Assembly: GCF_034427655.1 (NCBI RefSeq)
Contig: NZ_JAXOFX010000005.1
Span: 62,001 to 126,000 of the forward strand
DNA from: Robertmurraya_A mangrovi
Lineage (GTDB): Bacteria; Bacillota; Bacilli; Bacillales; Cytobacillaceae
Length of the DNA stretch: 64,000 bases
Reading direction: 5' to 3'
In this document: positions 34,207 to 43,790 of the stretch, one piece after another
How positions within the stretch are numbered: position 1 is the stretch's first letter
Layout: every line of letters begins with the position of its first letter
The notes under the pieces: model-generated
The model's input: only the letters and a program-made list of their open reading frames with translations
Database searches by the model: none
Told to the model about the DNA's origin: nothing
Translations under genes and position numbers: made by a program

Positions 34207-36612
34207 TTGTCACTATTGCATTTGGCTATTTTTTCGCCTCTATTACTTGCTGTTTTAATTCCTTTGTTCTATAAAGGGTTTCGGCAAGTACATACAGGTT
34301 GGTTTGTCTTACCTCTTCCTATCGTCTTATTTAGCTACTTTATTTCCTTTCTCACGAACACATCGAGAAACGAGACGATTACGGAAACGTTTAATTGGAT
34401 TCCTTCTTTAGGAATTAATTTAACTTTTAAGATTGATGGGCTTGGCTTACTGTTTGCCCTACTTATCTCAGGTATTGGTGGATTAGTTGTTCTATACTCC
34501 ATTTTTTATTTAGATAAGGACAGAGAAAAGTTAAATACTTTTTATGTGTACCTGTTGCTCTTTATGGGAGCCATGTTCGGAGTGGTTTTATCAGATAACT
34601 TAATTGTTATGTATGCATTTTGGGAGTTAACAAGTATTTCCTCCTTTTTATTAATTGGTTACTGGTATCACCGTGAAAAGTCACGCTATGGGGCGCAAAA
34701 ATCCATGCTGATTACTGTTTTTGGTGGTCTAGCCATGCTCGGAGGAATCGTCCTTCTTTATTTAATGACTGGTACTTTTAGCGTTACTGAAATCATCGCT
34801 CAATCTGGTGGAATTATAAACGATCCATTGTTCATTCCTGCACTTCTTTGTGTCTTACTGGGTGCATTTACGAAGTCTGCCCAATTTCCTTTTCACATTT
34901 GGTTACCTGATGCAATGGAGGCACCAACACCTGTTAGTGCGTATCTACACTCAGCAACCATGGTTAAAGCGGGAATTTATCTCGTTGCAAGATTAAGTCC
35001 TGTATTTGCTGAATCACCTGTTTGGTTATGGCTTGTTGCGGGATTCGGAATCATTACGCTATTCTGGGGTTCCTTCTCCGCTGTAAAACAAACGGACTTA
35101 AAAAGTATCCTTGCCTTTTCAACCGTCAGTCAACTTGGTTTAATCATGTCCTTACTTGGAGTAGGTGCTGCGGCTTTACATTTCAAAACAATGGATGATG
35201 GCTTATATACAGTCGCAACAACAGCTGCTATCTTTCATTTAATTAACCACGCTACCTTCAAAGGAAGTCTCTTCATGGTTGTAGGTATCGTCGATCATGA
35301 AACAGGGACGAGAGATATTCGCAAGCTTGGTGGATTAATGAGCTTTATGCCTATCACCTTTACCCTTGCTATTATTGGTGCCTTTTCTATGGCTGGATTA
35401 CCACCTTTTAATGGGTTCCTAAGTAAAGAGATGTTTTTCACTGGCATGATTCGAGTTCTGGAATTAGATATTTTTAACCTAGATACTTGGGGTATTCTTT
35501 TCCCTGTGTTAGCTTGGATTGCTAGTATCTTTACTTTCATTTACAGTATGATTCTTGTGTTTAAAACTTTTACAGGTCCATACAAGCCTGAGGAATTAGA
35601 CAAAAAGCCACATGAAGCACCTATTGGAATGCTAATTTCGCCTATTATCCTTGCTTCACTTGTTGTGATCTTTGGCTTTTTCCCGAATCTCTTATCTCAT
35701 AGTTTAATTTCACCTGCAATGGCTTCCATCTTGCCAGGTTTACTAGTTAATGGTGGAGAATTCGTTGTCCATATTTCCTTCTGGCATGGTCCTAATATTG
35801 AGCTTTTTATGACTTTAGGGGTTATTACACTTGGAATTCTACTCTATATTACTTATCCAAAGTGGCGAAATATTTATAACGTGTTTCCTGAAAAACTCGC
35901 TCTAAATCGCTTTTACGATGGGCTCTTAGAGGTTGCTCAAACAAGTTCTATGAAAATGACTAGATTTTATATGAACGGGTTTATCCGTACCTATCTAGTT
36001 TATATTTTTACATTCTTTATTTTTATTTTAGGTGGCACTCTTATTTACAAACAGGCATTTAAATTGGATACAAGACATGTTGCATCCATTGGTGTTTATG
36101 AAATGATTATTGCCTTTTTAATTGTTTTATCTACTGTGACCATCCTTTTTGCAAAGTCACGCTTATCTTCAATTATCTTATTAGGAGCAGTAGGCTATAT
36201 CGTTTCCTTATTCTTTGTTTTATTCAGGGCACCGGATTTAGCATTAACACAATTGGTTATTGAAACCGTATCTGTAGCCTTATTCTTACTTTGCTTTTAT
36301 CACTTACCAAAACTTAAAAAAGAAGAGTCCCGTATTCAATTTAAACTAACAAATGCTCTGATTTCTATTGGTGTAGGTGGAATTGTAACAGCCATCGCAC
36401 TTTCGGCACACAGTAATAAATTGTTTGACTCTATTGCTCATTATTATGTTGAAAACACATATGAAAAAGCAGCTGGTAAGAATATGGTAAACGTAATATT
36501 GGTGGATTTCCGTGGTTTTGATACACTATTTGAAATCTGTGTACTAGCTATCGCTGCTCTAGGAATTTTTGCGATGATAAAACTAAGACTGACAAGGAGG
36601 AAAGAAGGATGA
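34207..36612 (+). CDS. mrpA: Na+/H+ antiporter subunit MrpA
   Basis: Largest subunit (801 aa) of the hetero-oligomeric Mrp antiporter, which expels Na+ in exchange for H+ and supports alkali and Na+ tolerance. It is a NuoL/ND5-like protein with about 20 helices. The proton-channel region includes PDAMEAPTPVSAYLHSATMV near residue 270. An MrpB/DUF4040-like region lies at the C-terminus. TTG 34207 has AAGGGGG 7 nt upstream and gives the same length as B. subtilis MrpA. First gene of seven overlapping or adjacent genes. Confidence 0.97.
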   Translation: MSLLHLAIFSPLLLAVLIPLFYKGFRQVHTGWFVLPLPIVLFSYFISFLTNTSRNETITETFNWIPSLGINLTFKIDGLGLLFALLISGIGGLVVLYSIFYLDKDREKLNTFYVYLLLFMGAMFGVVLSDNLIVMYAFWELTSISSFLLIGYWYHREKSRYGAQKSMLITVFGGLAMLGGIVLLYLMTGTFSVTEIIAQSGGIINDPLFIPALLCVLLGAFTKSAQFPFHIWLPDAMEAPTPVSAYLHSATMVKAGIYLVARLSPVFAESPVWLWLVAGFGIITLFWGSFSAVKQTDLKSILAFSTVSQLGLIMSLLGVGAAALHFKTMDDGLYTVATTAAIFHLINHATFKGSLFMVVGIVDHETGTRDIRKLGGLMSFMPITFTLAIIGAFSMAGLPPFNGFLSKEMFFTGMIRVLELDIFNLDTWGILFPVLAWIASIFTFIYSMILVFKTFTGPYKPEELDKKPHEAPIGMLISPIILASLVVIFGFFPNLLSHSLISPAMASILPGLLVNGGEFVVHISFWHGPNIELFMTLGVITLGILLYITYPKWRNIYNVFPEKLALNRFYDGLLEVAQTSSMKMTRFYMNGFIRTYLVYIFTFFIFILGGTLIYKQAFKLDTRHVASIGVYEMIIAFLIVLSTVTILFAKSRLSSIILLGAVGYIVSLFFVLFRAPDLALTQLVIETVSVALFLLCFYHLPKLKKEESRIQFKLTNALISIGVGGIVTAIALSAHSNKLFDSIAHYYVENTYEKAAGKNMVNVILVDFRGFDTLFEICVLAIAALGIFAMIKLRLTRRKEG

Positions 36613-37031
36613 GAACGAATGACCTTATTCTACAAACCGTCACAAAAGTAGTTCTCTTTATTATCCTCCTCTTCTCTATTCACTTGTTCTTTGCAGGACA
36701 TTATTATCCTGGGGGAGGCTTTATCGGAGGATTGATGACCGCTGGTGCATTAGTACTATTGTTATTAGCATTTGATATGAAAACCGTATCAAAGATTTTG
36801 CCAATTGATTATAAAATTCTTACGGGAATCGGACTTCTTTTTTCCGTTGGTACTGGTTTAGGGGGATTACTTTTTAATGTTCCTTTTCTCACACATGCTT
36901 TTAGTGATGTCTATTTGCCAGTGTTAGGAAAAACGTCCCTTCACACAGCTGTATTGTTTGATATCGGAGTTTACTTAGTTGTTATCGGTGTAACGATGAC
37001 CATTATTCAAACGATTGGGGAGAGTGAATAA
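36609..37031 (+). CDS. mrpB: Na+/H+ antiporter subunit MrpB
   Basis: 140-aa four-helix membrane subunit of the Mrp complex, with the family pattern GHYYPGGGFIGGLM near residue 30. It overlaps mrpA by 4 nt (ATGA) and mrpC by one base (TAATG), typical of coupled translation. AGGAGG of the upstream coding end serves as its ribosome site. Confidence 0.96.
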   Translation: MRTNDLILQTVTKVVLFIILLFSIHLFFAGHYYPGGGFIGGLMTAGALVLLLLAFDMKTVSKILPIDYKILTGIGLLFSVGTGLGGLLFNVPFLTHAFSDVYLPVLGKTSLHTAVLFDIGVYLVVIGVTMTIIQTIGESE

Positions 37032-37372
37032 TGGAAATATTAATGTCTTTTGTTGTTGGAATTATATTCATGGCAGCAACTTACTTAATGCTTTCAAAGA
37101 GCTTATTACGTATCATCATCGGGACAGGGCTACTTAGTCATGGTACCCATCTATTGTTATTAACCATGGGCGGATTAAAAACAGGGGCGGCACCTTTATT
37201 AGGGGAAAAAGCACCTTCATATACGGATCCAATTCCTCAAGCACTCATCTTAACGGCTATTGTTATTGCTTTTGGGGTCACATCATTTTTCCTAGTTCTA
37301 GCTTATCGAGCTTATCAAGAACTAGGAACTGATAATATGGATCGTTTGAGAGGAACAGAGGGAAATGATTAA
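37031..37372 (+). CDS. mrpC: Na+/H+ antiporter subunit MrpC
   Basis: 113-aa NuoK/ND4L-like subunit with three helices and the conserved loop DPIPQALILTAIVI. The length equals the B. subtilis subunit. Its start overlaps the mrpB stop and its end overlaps mrpD by 8 nt. Confidence 0.96.
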   Translation: MEILMSFVVGIIFMAATYLMLSKSLLRIIIGTGLLSHGTHLLLLTMGGLKTGAAPLLGEKAPSYTDPIPQALILTAIVIAFGVTSFFLVLAYRAYQELGTDNMDRLRGTEGND

Positions 37373-38849
37373 TTTACCGTTATTACCAATTATCATACCG
37401 TTAGTATCAGCGGTTATATTAATATTTTTAAATAAATCAATTATGGCATCTAGATGGTTTTCCGCCCTATCATCTTTAGCTACCATTATCGCTTCTGTCA
37501 TCTTATTGCAAAAAGTAAGAGTCAATGGTATACAGACTGTTGACTTAGGAAATTGGCAAGCACCTTTTGGAATAAGCTTAGTTTCCGACATGCTATCGGC
37601 TCTACTCGTTTTAACGACAAGTATCATTTCGTTTCTTTGCGTCATATACTCGTTTCGTTCTATCGGAAAAGAAAGAGAGAGCTTTTATTACTATCCGATT
37701 TTTCAATTCTTAATTGTAGGGGTTAACGGAGCTTTTACAACGGGAGATATATTTAACCTGTTTGTATTCTTCGAAGTTATGTTAATGTCTTCATACGTTT
37801 TACTTGTACTTGGAGGAACAAGAATCCAATTACGTGAGTCTATCAAATATATTTTGGTGAATATTATTTCATCTTCTTTATTCGTTATTACTGTAGCTTA
37901 TCTATACTCTGTTGTTGGGTCACTAAACATGGCTCACATATCCGTTCGTATTAGCGAGATTGGCCAACCAGGTATTGTAACCGTGATTGCGATTCTCTTC
38001 TTAATCGTTTTTGGCCTAAAAGGTGGAATATTTCCATTATACTTCTGGTTACCAGGTTCCTATAACGCACCACCAGCACCAGTCCTGGCAATTTTCGGAG
38101 CTTTGTTAACGAAGGTCGGAATCTATTCAATTATGAGAACCTATACCTTGTTCTTTTACCATGATATAGGCTTTACTCACCAAATTCTTGGGGTCCTTTC
38201 CATTATCACCATTATTGTTGGGGTTATTGGAGCGATTGGTTACTGGGATATCAAGAAGATTATTATTTATAACATCATTATTGCTGTTGGTGTCATTCTA
38301 TACGGTGTTTCCGTTATGAATACAGATGCTTTAGCAGGATCAGTTTTCTATTTAATACACGATATGATCATTAAAGCAGCCTTATTTTTATTAGCAGGTA
38401 TCGTGATTGCTATAACAGGAACAAGTAATTTAAGAAATATAAGTGGATTAATTAAGAGATATCCACTCCTAGGTTGGACATTTTTCATTTCCGCTCTTGC
38501 ACTAGCTGGGATTCCACCTCTAAGTGGCTTTATAGGGAAACTCTTACTTGTAAAAGGTGGCTTTGATGGAGGCAGTTATTGGGGTGCAGGGATCGTTTTA
38601 ATGTCTAGCTTACTCGTACTGTTTTCTGTTGTAAAAATCTTCATTAATGGTTTCTGGGGAATTCATCGTAATTATGAAGGGGAAGAAAAAGCTCCAGTCA
38701 AATGGCTGCTTATATCTCCAATTATACTTGTAGTTTTATCTGCTTTGTACGGACTTGGATCGGAAGCAATTTATCCGTATATCATGCAGGCTGTAGAAAC
38801 ATTAATGACTCCAGACATATATGTTGATGCAGTCTTGAAGGAGCGATAA
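37365..38849 (+). CDS. mrpD: Na+/H+ antiporter subunit MrpD
   Basis: 494-aa NuoM/NuoN-like antiporter subunit with about 14 helices. The motif GIFPLYFWLPGSYNAPP near residue 225 carries the conserved Lys/Pro proton-channel features. AGAGGGAAATG provides the start signal inside the mrpC end. Confidence 0.96.
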   Translation: MINLPLLPIIIPLVSAVILIFLNKSIMASRWFSALSSLATIIASVILLQKVRVNGIQTVDLGNWQAPFGISLVSDMLSALLVLTTSIISFLCVIYSFRSIGKERESFYYYPIFQFLIVGVNGAFTTGDIFNLFVFFEVMLMSSYVLLVLGGTRIQLRESIKYILVNIISSSLFVITVAYLYSVVGSLNMAHISVRISEIGQPGIVTVIAILFLIVFGLKGGIFPLYFWLPGSYNAPPAPVLAIFGALLTKVGIYSIMRTYTLFFYHDIGFTHQILGVLSIITIIVGVIGAIGYWDIKKIIIYNIIIAVGVILYGVSVMNTDALAGSVFYLIHDMIIKAALFLLAGIVIAITGTSNLRNISGLIKRYPLLGWTFFISALALAGIPPLSGFIGKLLLVKGGFDGGSYWGAGIVLMSSLLVLFSVVKIFINGFWGIHRNYEGEEKAPVKWLLISPIILVVLSALYGLGSEAIYPYIMQAVETLMTPDIYVDAVLKER

Positions 38850-38851
38850 AT

Positions 38852-39328
38852 ATGGCTTTTCAAATATTATTAAACTTATTTCTAGCCTTTGTTTGGATGT
38901 TCTTAAAGGTATCCTACGATCCGGTTACCTTTTTAGTAGGGTTTTTCTTTGGCTTATTGACCATCTTTATGTTTAGACGCTTTTTCCACTCGAGATTTTA
39001 TTTATTACGAGTGGTTGCCGTCCTAAATTTATTCTTTCTTTTTATAAAAGAGTTAATTTTAGCCAATATCTCTGTATTAAAAGTTATCTTACGACCGAAG
39101 TTAAATGTTACACCTGGAATATTTGCTTTGCCTACAGAGCTGACTGAAGAATGGGAAATTACCGTTTTAGCTAACTTAATTACCCTTACACCAGGTACAC
39201 TAGTGGTCGATGTATCAATGGATAATAAAATTTTATATATTCATGCAATGGAGCTAGAGGATGCTGAACAAGCCATTTTAAGTATTAAGAATACATTTGA
39301 GAAAGCGATTATGGAGGTGAGCCGATAA
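38852..39328 (+). CDS. mrpE: Na+/H+ antiporter subunit MrpE
   Basis: 158-aa subunit. Two N-terminal helices are followed by a soluble region with the family pattern ITLTPGTLVVDV near residue 110. The ribosome site is AAGGAG upstream of the ATG. It starts two bases after mrpD and ends in a TAATG overlap with mrpF. Confidence 0.95.
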   Translation: MAFQILLNLFLAFVWMFLKVSYDPVTFLVGFFFGLLTIFMFRRFFHSRFYLLRVVAVLNLFFLFIKELILANISVLKVILRPKLNVTPGIFALPTELTEEWEITVLANLITLTPGTLVVDVSMDNKILYIHAMELEDAEQAILSIKNTFEKAIMEVSR

Positions 39329-39612
39329 TGCTTAGTACAGTTATTACAGTCTCTCTTTTAGCTGTAACGATTTCAATGCTTGGGATGATTTATCGTGTGA
39401 TAAAAGGTCCTTCGGTTGCAGACCGGGTTGTTGCTTTAGATGCTATCGGTATCAGCTTAGTTGCCGTAATTGCTCTCGTATCCATAAAACTTAAAACGAG
39501 TGCTTTTTTAGAAGTTATCCTCTTAATTGGAATTCTAGCTTTCATCGGTACGGTAGCCTTCTCAAAATATCTTGAAAAGGGGGTTATCGTTGAACATGAC
39601 CGAGATCGTTAG
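39328..39612 (+). CDS. mrpF: Na+/H+ antiporter subunit MrpF
   Basis: 94-aa three-helix subunit with the conserved GPSVADRVVALDAIG near residue 28. GGAGGTGA lies just before the start, within the end of mrpE. Confidence 0.95.
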   Translation: MLSTVITVSLLAVTISMLGMIYRVIKGPSVADRVVALDAIGISLVAVIALVSIKLKTSAFLEVILLIGILAFIGTVAFSKYLEKGVIVEHDRDR

Positions 39613-39961
39613 AGTTATCATTGGCATGTTAATTGCTCTAGGGGCATTTTTAAGCATTGTAACTGCAATCGGGTTAATTAGGTTACCCGATGTCTATACA
39701 AGAACACACGCGGCTTCTAAAGCCGCTACACTTGGGGTTATGTTAATCTTGCTAGGAACATTCTTCTACTTCTTCTTAGAAGATAGACATTTCAACTCTA
39801 GATTAATTCTGGGGATTGCATTTATTTTCATTACCTCCCCTGTTGCTGGTCATTTAATAGCTAGAGCCGCATATAACTCAGGAGTCAAGTTGTGGGACAA
39901 AAGTGTTCAAGATGACTTGAAGTTAGCAAAAGAAAAAGCATCTACTTTAGAAAAAAGTTAA
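39590..39961 (+). CDS. mrpG: Na+/H+ antiporter subunit MrpG
   Basis: About 123-aa three-helix subunit (PhaG/MnhG family) with GLIRLPDVYTRTHAASKAATLG near residue 32. The start is TTG 39590, with AAAAGGGGG 6 nt upstream; ATG 39596 is the alternative but is 12 nt from that site. It overlaps mrpF by 23 nt and is the last gene before the operon terminator. Confidence 0.94.
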   Translation: MNMTEIVRVIIGMLIALGAFLSIVTAIGLIRLPDVYTRTHAASKAATLGVMLILLGTFFYFFLEDRHFNSRLILGIAFIFITSPVAGHLIARAAYNSGVKLWDKSVQDDLKLAKEKASTLEKS

Positions 39962-39966
39962 TATGA

Positions 39967-40004
39967 ATGACCATGAATAACTTACATTCATGGTCATTTT
40001 TTTA
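39967..40004 (+). terminator. Intrinsic terminator of the mrp operon
   Basis: A perfect 12-bp stem (ATGACCATGAAT with its complement) has a 7-nt loop and a T-run. Confidence 0.93.
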
Positions 40005-40148
40005 TCCTCATCAACTTCATTAGCATTCGTTCATAATTTATCCATACCTTTCCATTAACGAATGACTTATAGTTAATTACAGAATGTCTTCTTTTGGTAA
40101 ACCTCATTACAGCCATATTTATAAACTGGATATAAGGAGAGTATAACT

Positions 40149-41291
40149 GTGAACAAAAGGATTGCTGTTATTGGAGGAGGCATTGGTGGCTTATGTACAG
40201 GGTTAGCTCTTCAAAAGCAAGGGATAGAAGTATCTATTTACGAAAAACAAGGGCAATTTCATGGAGCCGGAGCAGGGATTGTTTTAGGGGGAAATGCACT
40301 AAGAGCCCTTGATTATTTAGGAGTTGGAGAGCAAATTAGAGAAGCTAGTTTCTCAACCAATCAATGTACGATTTACTCAGAACTAGGAAAAAAACTGACT
40401 GTACTAGATTATAAATCTGATTCCCTTCCAAATTACACCTTTATTCATCGTCATGACTTAGTAAAAATTTTGGCCGAGGCTATAGAACCTAGTTCAGTGA
40501 TTTATAATAAGAAACTAGTACAACTTGTTCAGAGGGAAAATTACACAATCCAGCTATGCTTTGAAGATGGTTCAGAAGAACAGACTAACTTTTTAATAGC
40601 AAGCGACGGGATCCATTCTTTTGTTAGAAAACAATTACTTCCTCACAAGCAATTACGCTTTGCAGGATACACTTGCTGGCGCGGAATCATAGAGAACTGT
40701 CCAGATTCCATACCAAAGGCTTTTACAGAAACATGGGGCCCAAAAGGAAGGTTTGGCATTGTACCATTATCTAATAATCGAATCTATTGGTATGCACTGA
40801 AAAATGGGCAAGCAAATGACTCAGAACTAACTAAATGGAAAGTTAAAGATTTACTATATAATTTCATGGCATATCATGATCCAATCCCAAGAGTTTTGGA
40901 GAGAACAGACGATAAGAATGTAATTCGTCACGACATTTATGATCTTGATCCGCTATTTCGATATAATTTCGGAAACATTATACTATTAGGGGACGCCGCC
41001 CATGCAACTACCCCAAATATGGGGCAAGGTGCTTGTCAAGCCATTGAAGATGCCTTATCTCTTGCTCTTTGCTTTGAGAAAGAGAAAGAGATAAATAACG
41101 TGTTTATAAAATATGAAGAACAAAGATTAGACCGTTCTAGAAAAATTATTCAAGAATCAAGATTAGCTGGTAAGATTGCACAAATTGATATTCCTTTTCT
41201 ATGTTCTATTCGAAACCAAATGTTAAAGCTAACGCCTTCAACGGTTTATCATAGTAGGCTCAAAAATTTATTTGAAATTCAAACAAAATAA
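40149..41291 (+). CDS. FAD-dependent monooxygenase (PHBH/UbiH-type)
   Basis: 380-aa flavoprotein hydroxylase. The dinucleotide motif GGGIGGLCTG is at the N-terminus. The FAD/NADPH DG motif appears as IASDGIHS near residue 150, and the ribityl-binding GD motif is GDAAHATTPNMGQG near residue 283. The GTG start has AAGGAGAG upstream. The substrate (an aromatic ring or other) cannot be told. Apparently monocistronic, converging on yuxO. Confidence 0.9.
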   Translation: MNKRIAVIGGGIGGLCTGLALQKQGIEVSIYEKQGQFHGAGAGIVLGGNALRALDYLGVGEQIREASFSTNQCTIYSELGKKLTVLDYKSDSLPNYTFIHRHDLVKILAEAIEPSSVIYNKKLVQLVQRENYTIQLCFEDGSEEQTNFLIASDGIHSFVRKQLLPHKQLRFAGYTCWRGIIENCPDSIPKAFTETWGPKGRFGIVPLSNNRIYWYALKNGQANDSELTKWKVKDLLYNFMAYHDPIPRVLERTDDKNVIRHDIYDLDPLFRYNFGNIILLGDAAHATTPNMGQGACQAIEDALSLALCFEKEKEINNVFIKYEEQRLDRSRKIIQESRLAGKIAQIDIPFLCSIRNQMLKLTPSTVYHSRLKNLFEIQTK

Positions 41292-41322
41292 AACAGCTCT
41301 AATCTGAGCTGTTTTATTTTCT
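41285..41322. terminator. Bidirectional terminator containing two stop codons
   Basis: A perfect 15-bp stem (AAAATAAAACAGCTC with its complement) has a 6-nt loop. It includes the stop codons of both the monooxygenase and yuxO genes. Confidence 0.9.
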
Positions 41323-41697
41323 CTTAATAACCGCCATCGTACATCTGGAAACACATACTAATTTATCTTCTTCGTCCGTAATTTTAATATCCCAAACCAT
41401 TGTAGTTCGTCCCTGGTGTAATACTGTAGCAGTTGCAGTCACAAATCCATCCTTTTTACTTCTAATATGGTTTGCGTTAATTTCTAAACCTACTACTACT
41501 TCACTTTGCTTATCTACAAGTTCATATGCACCAATTGAAGCTACCGTTTCAGCTAAAGCAACAGAAGCTCCCCCATGTAATAATCCAAAAGGTTGTTTTG
41601 TCCTCTCATCAACTGGCATCGTTGCCGTAACAAGCCCCTTCTCTAACTTCGTAATTTCTATTCCTAGTGCATGTATAAGTGTTTTATTAATATCCAC
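41314..41697 (-). CDS. yuxO: Hotdog-fold thioesterase (PaaI family), YuxO-like
   Basis: 127-aa acyl-CoA or aryl-CoA thioesterase-type protein. The signature LLHGGASVALAE is near residue 38, with hotdog beta strands after it. The GTG start has AAGGAGG 8 nt upstream. The substrate is unknown. Its place after mrp matches yuxO in B. subtilis. Confidence 0.88.
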   Translation of the reverse strand: MDINKTLIHALGIEITKLEKGLVTATMPVDERTKQPFGLLHGGASVALAETVASIGAYELVDKQSEVVVGLEINANHIRSKKDGFVTATATVLHQGRTTMVWDIKITDEEDKLVCVSRCTMAVIKRK

Positions 41698-41794
41698 TGT
41701 ATTTTCCTCCTTAATTTGTTATATAACTTAAACTTATTATTGGACAAACTATATATGTCCAGCTAGGACAATAACTAGAAGAGGTGAATAACGA

Positions 41795-41977
41795 ATGAAT
41801 CGAGTTCGCGAAGGACTAATCCCAACAGTACTTGGAACAGCTGTAACAGCCACTGGATTTGCACTAAAACAAAACCGAAATGTTGACTCAATGATTTCTA
41901 ATACTGTCGTTGGTTTTGGATTAGCTCATATTGTACTCGGAGCTATTGATTTATTCGAACACCGCGATCAATATTAA
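41795..41977 (+). CDS. 60-aa glycine-rich membrane protein
   Basis: Two short hydrophobic segments (about residues 8-24 and 35-52) are separated by a polar turn; the protein ends HRDQY. AGAGGTG lies upstream of the ATG. Small proteins like this are common in bacilli, but I do not recognise a named function. It is followed by a hairpin terminator. Confidence 0.75.
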   Translation: MNRVREGLIPTVLGTAVTATGFALKQNRNVDSMISNTVVGFGLAHIVLGAIDLFEHRDQY

Positions 41978-42012
41978 ATTAGGAGCCATAGTGTTCCATT
42001 GCTTATAAACCT

Positions 42013-42037
42013 AACGGGCACTCAAGTGCCCGTTTCT
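42013..42037 (+). terminator. Terminator after the 60-aa gene
   Basis: ACGGGCACT pairs with AGTGCCCGT around a 2-nt loop, followed by a short T-rich run; moderate strength. Confidence 0.65.
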
Positions 42038-42639
42038 TACAAGGCCCTAACTCTTTCCTTTTTCTTTTTTCTAATTACTTTTTGCACGATATAAATAAAT
42101 AGTGCTATGACAATAAAAAAGAAGACTTCCTTTTCATGCTGAACAATTTTCTCTTTATGATCCCCGAACCAATATCCTAAGCTAAAGAAAATCATCAGCC
42201 ATATTAACGCCCCACTATAGGCAAATAGGGCAAATGTTTTAAATGGGATTTTAGCTGTGCCATATAAAAATGGCACTAAGATTCTCATCCCTGGAAGAAA
42301 ACAACTTAACAACAATGAATAGGAGTGATATTTATCCATCGTGTTTTTAGACTTTTCGAGTTTTTTTGAAAACCTTTCTCTTTTTTCAATCGTTGATAAA
42401 AGAGGTCTTCCCACATATTTTCCTAGCAAATAACTAACGGTTAAAGTTGTAATAATTCCTGAATAAGTTACAAAAAAGGCGATTACTGGATTTAATACTT
42501 GCAACGATGCTGCAAGTCCTATTGTCATGACGATTAACTCATTGGGAACGGGAACAATAAATACTCCAACTAACAACCAAAGAAATAGCCCTATGTATCC
42601 GCCCTCTTCTATTAACTTTAATATAAAATCAAGTTCCAT
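42037..42639 (-). CDS. DedA-family membrane protein (SNARE-associated Golgi/VTT domain)
   Basis: 200-aa integral membrane protein with about five helices. DedA features include VFIVPVPNELIVMTIG, the FLPGMRILVPFLYG re-entrant region near residue 112, and a basic C-terminal tail. DedA proteins are implicated in lipid-carrier recycling and membrane potential maintenance; the exact activity here is unknown. GAAGGGAG precedes the ATG. Confidence 0.88.
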   Translation of the reverse strand: MELDFILKLIEEGGYIGLFLWLLVGVFIVPVPNELIVMTIGLAASLQVLNPVIAFFVTYSGIITTLTVSYLLGKYVGRPLLSTIEKRERFSKKLEKSKNTMDKYHSYSLLLSCFLPGMRILVPFLYGTAKIPFKTFALFAYSGALIWLMIFFSLGYWFGDHKEKIVQHEKEVFFFIVIALFIYIVQKVIRKKKKERVRAL

Positions 42640-42865
42640 AAAGGCTTGCTCCCTTCAAACTTAACTAAGCCTCTCTTTTAATAATTCCACTTTTCTTTCT
42701 ATTTCCCTTCAATTATCTTTTATTCTGTATTATGTAACGTAATGTAAAAGAATACATACTTAATATAAAAAGGAATCTAAGGGTTTAAAGCCAGAATAAG
42801 ATAAGCCTGTAAATTCATATGTTAATAAAGGAGAATTTTAGAGAACTTAGAAAGGGGATGAATAA

Positions 42866-43282
42866 ATGTATAATTTTTATCCATCCAATCGAATGCGTTA
42901 CACGCCTTCTCAAAGTCATCACTACATACACTCAAACAATCAAATCTACTACTCTCCCTATTACTATCCATATCATTACGTTCGTCAATTCCCTTCAGTC
43001 AATCCAACTCAGTTTATTTCCTCTGCAAAGCAAATGGAATTAATCATGAAAGATGCTAGTTTGTTGTTACAAAGAATGTCTAGTTCAAGGGAGTTTTCTT
43101 CCGAGTTAATGAGTGCTGCACAAGAGTCAAAAATGGAGAAAGTCACTAGTATGATTAAGTCAACTGGGGTTCAAACCATGCCTGAAATATCCTATACACC
43201 TGATGGATTAAAGCTAATTTTCACTTCAAAAACGAATAATATTGACTGTTGTCATTTAACCCTTAGCTTGAGATGGATGTAA
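42866..43282 (+). CDS. yuzC: YuzC-like protein
   Basis: 138-aa protein. The N-terminal 50 residues are rich in Tyr/His/Pro/Ser, followed by a helical region and a C-terminal beta segment. AAAGGGGATG lies before the ATG. Composition resembles proteins associated with spore surfaces, but this is inference. Its location between mrp and the yui genes agrees with yuzC. Confidence 0.7.
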   Translation: MYNFYPSNRMRYTPSQSHHYIHSNNQIYYSPYYYPYHYVRQFPSVNPTQFISSAKQMELIMKDASLLLQRMSSSREFSSELMSAAQESKMEKVTSMIKSTGVQTMPEISYTPDGLKLIFTSKTNNIDCCHLTLSLRWM

Positions 43283-43289
43283 AACAGTG

Positions 43290-43318
43290 AAAGCCCTCTA
43301 CAAAGTAGAGAGCTTTTT
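43290..43318 (+). terminator. Intrinsic terminator of yuzC
   Basis: AAAGC-C-CTCTAC pairs with GTAGAG-A-GCTTT around AAA, followed by TTC. Confidence 0.78.
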
Positions 43319-43385
43319 CGGATTTTAGGCCATTTTGTTACGAGTTTGTTCGTTCTACCCTAAACCATTCTTTATCTATATTTAC

Positions 43386-43601
43386 CTAAATATAAGGTGC
43401 ACCGAAGCCATAGCCATATCCATATCCAGGGAATCCACCATAAGCATATGGCGGGAAACCACCGTAGAATACCGGACGAGGGGCCAATAACGCTCCACCT
43501 ATTAATCCACCTGCAACTCCTCCTAATAAACCTCCCAAAAATGGAGCTCCAAAGAAAAAGCGGCTATTTTGATGATATTGTGGACCTCTAACATGATACA
43601 T
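43386..43601 (-). CDS. Gly/Tyr/Pro-rich small protein
   Basis: 71-aa protein. A central glycine-zipper-like hydrophobic stretch (GGLLGGVAGGLIGGALL, about residues 23-39) is followed by a tail of repeated GGFPGYGYGYG-type units. AAGGAGG precedes the ATG. Composition resembles small spore-coat or surface proteins; function unknown. Confidence 0.75.
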   Translation of the reverse strand: MYHVRGPQYHQNSRFFFGAPFLGGLLGGVAGGLIGGALLAPRPVFYGGFPPYAYGGFPGYGYGYGFGAPYI

Positions 43602-43735
43602 TGGGTTACCTCCTTATTTCATTCTAAACATTACCCTACACTACTTCATATGCAGCAAGTACCCATTTGGAGTGGGCTAAGAGGTGATTATATAAAGGGG
43701 TCCTTAGAAGAAAGCCTTTTCATATTTGACCATAT

Positions 43736-43777
43736 AAAAAAGCTAACCTCGGAAAGTTACCCTTTGGTTAGCTTTTA
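43736..43777 (-). terminator. Intrinsic terminator of the 63-aa gene
   Basis: On the minus strand AAAAGCTAACC pairs with GGTTAGCTTTT, with an inner AAAG/CTTT helix, followed by T residues. Confidence 0.8.
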
Positions 43778-43790
43778 AGATCTTTAATTT

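Noticed and set aside
42819..43043. 74-aa plus-strand frame overlapping yuzC
   Set aside because: It is a different frame of the yuzC start region; the yuzC frame has the better ribosome site and family match.
43569..43778. 69-aa plus-strand frame
   Set aside because: It overlaps the start of the Gly/Tyr-rich gene and a terminator on the other strand; no ribosome site and poor codon use.
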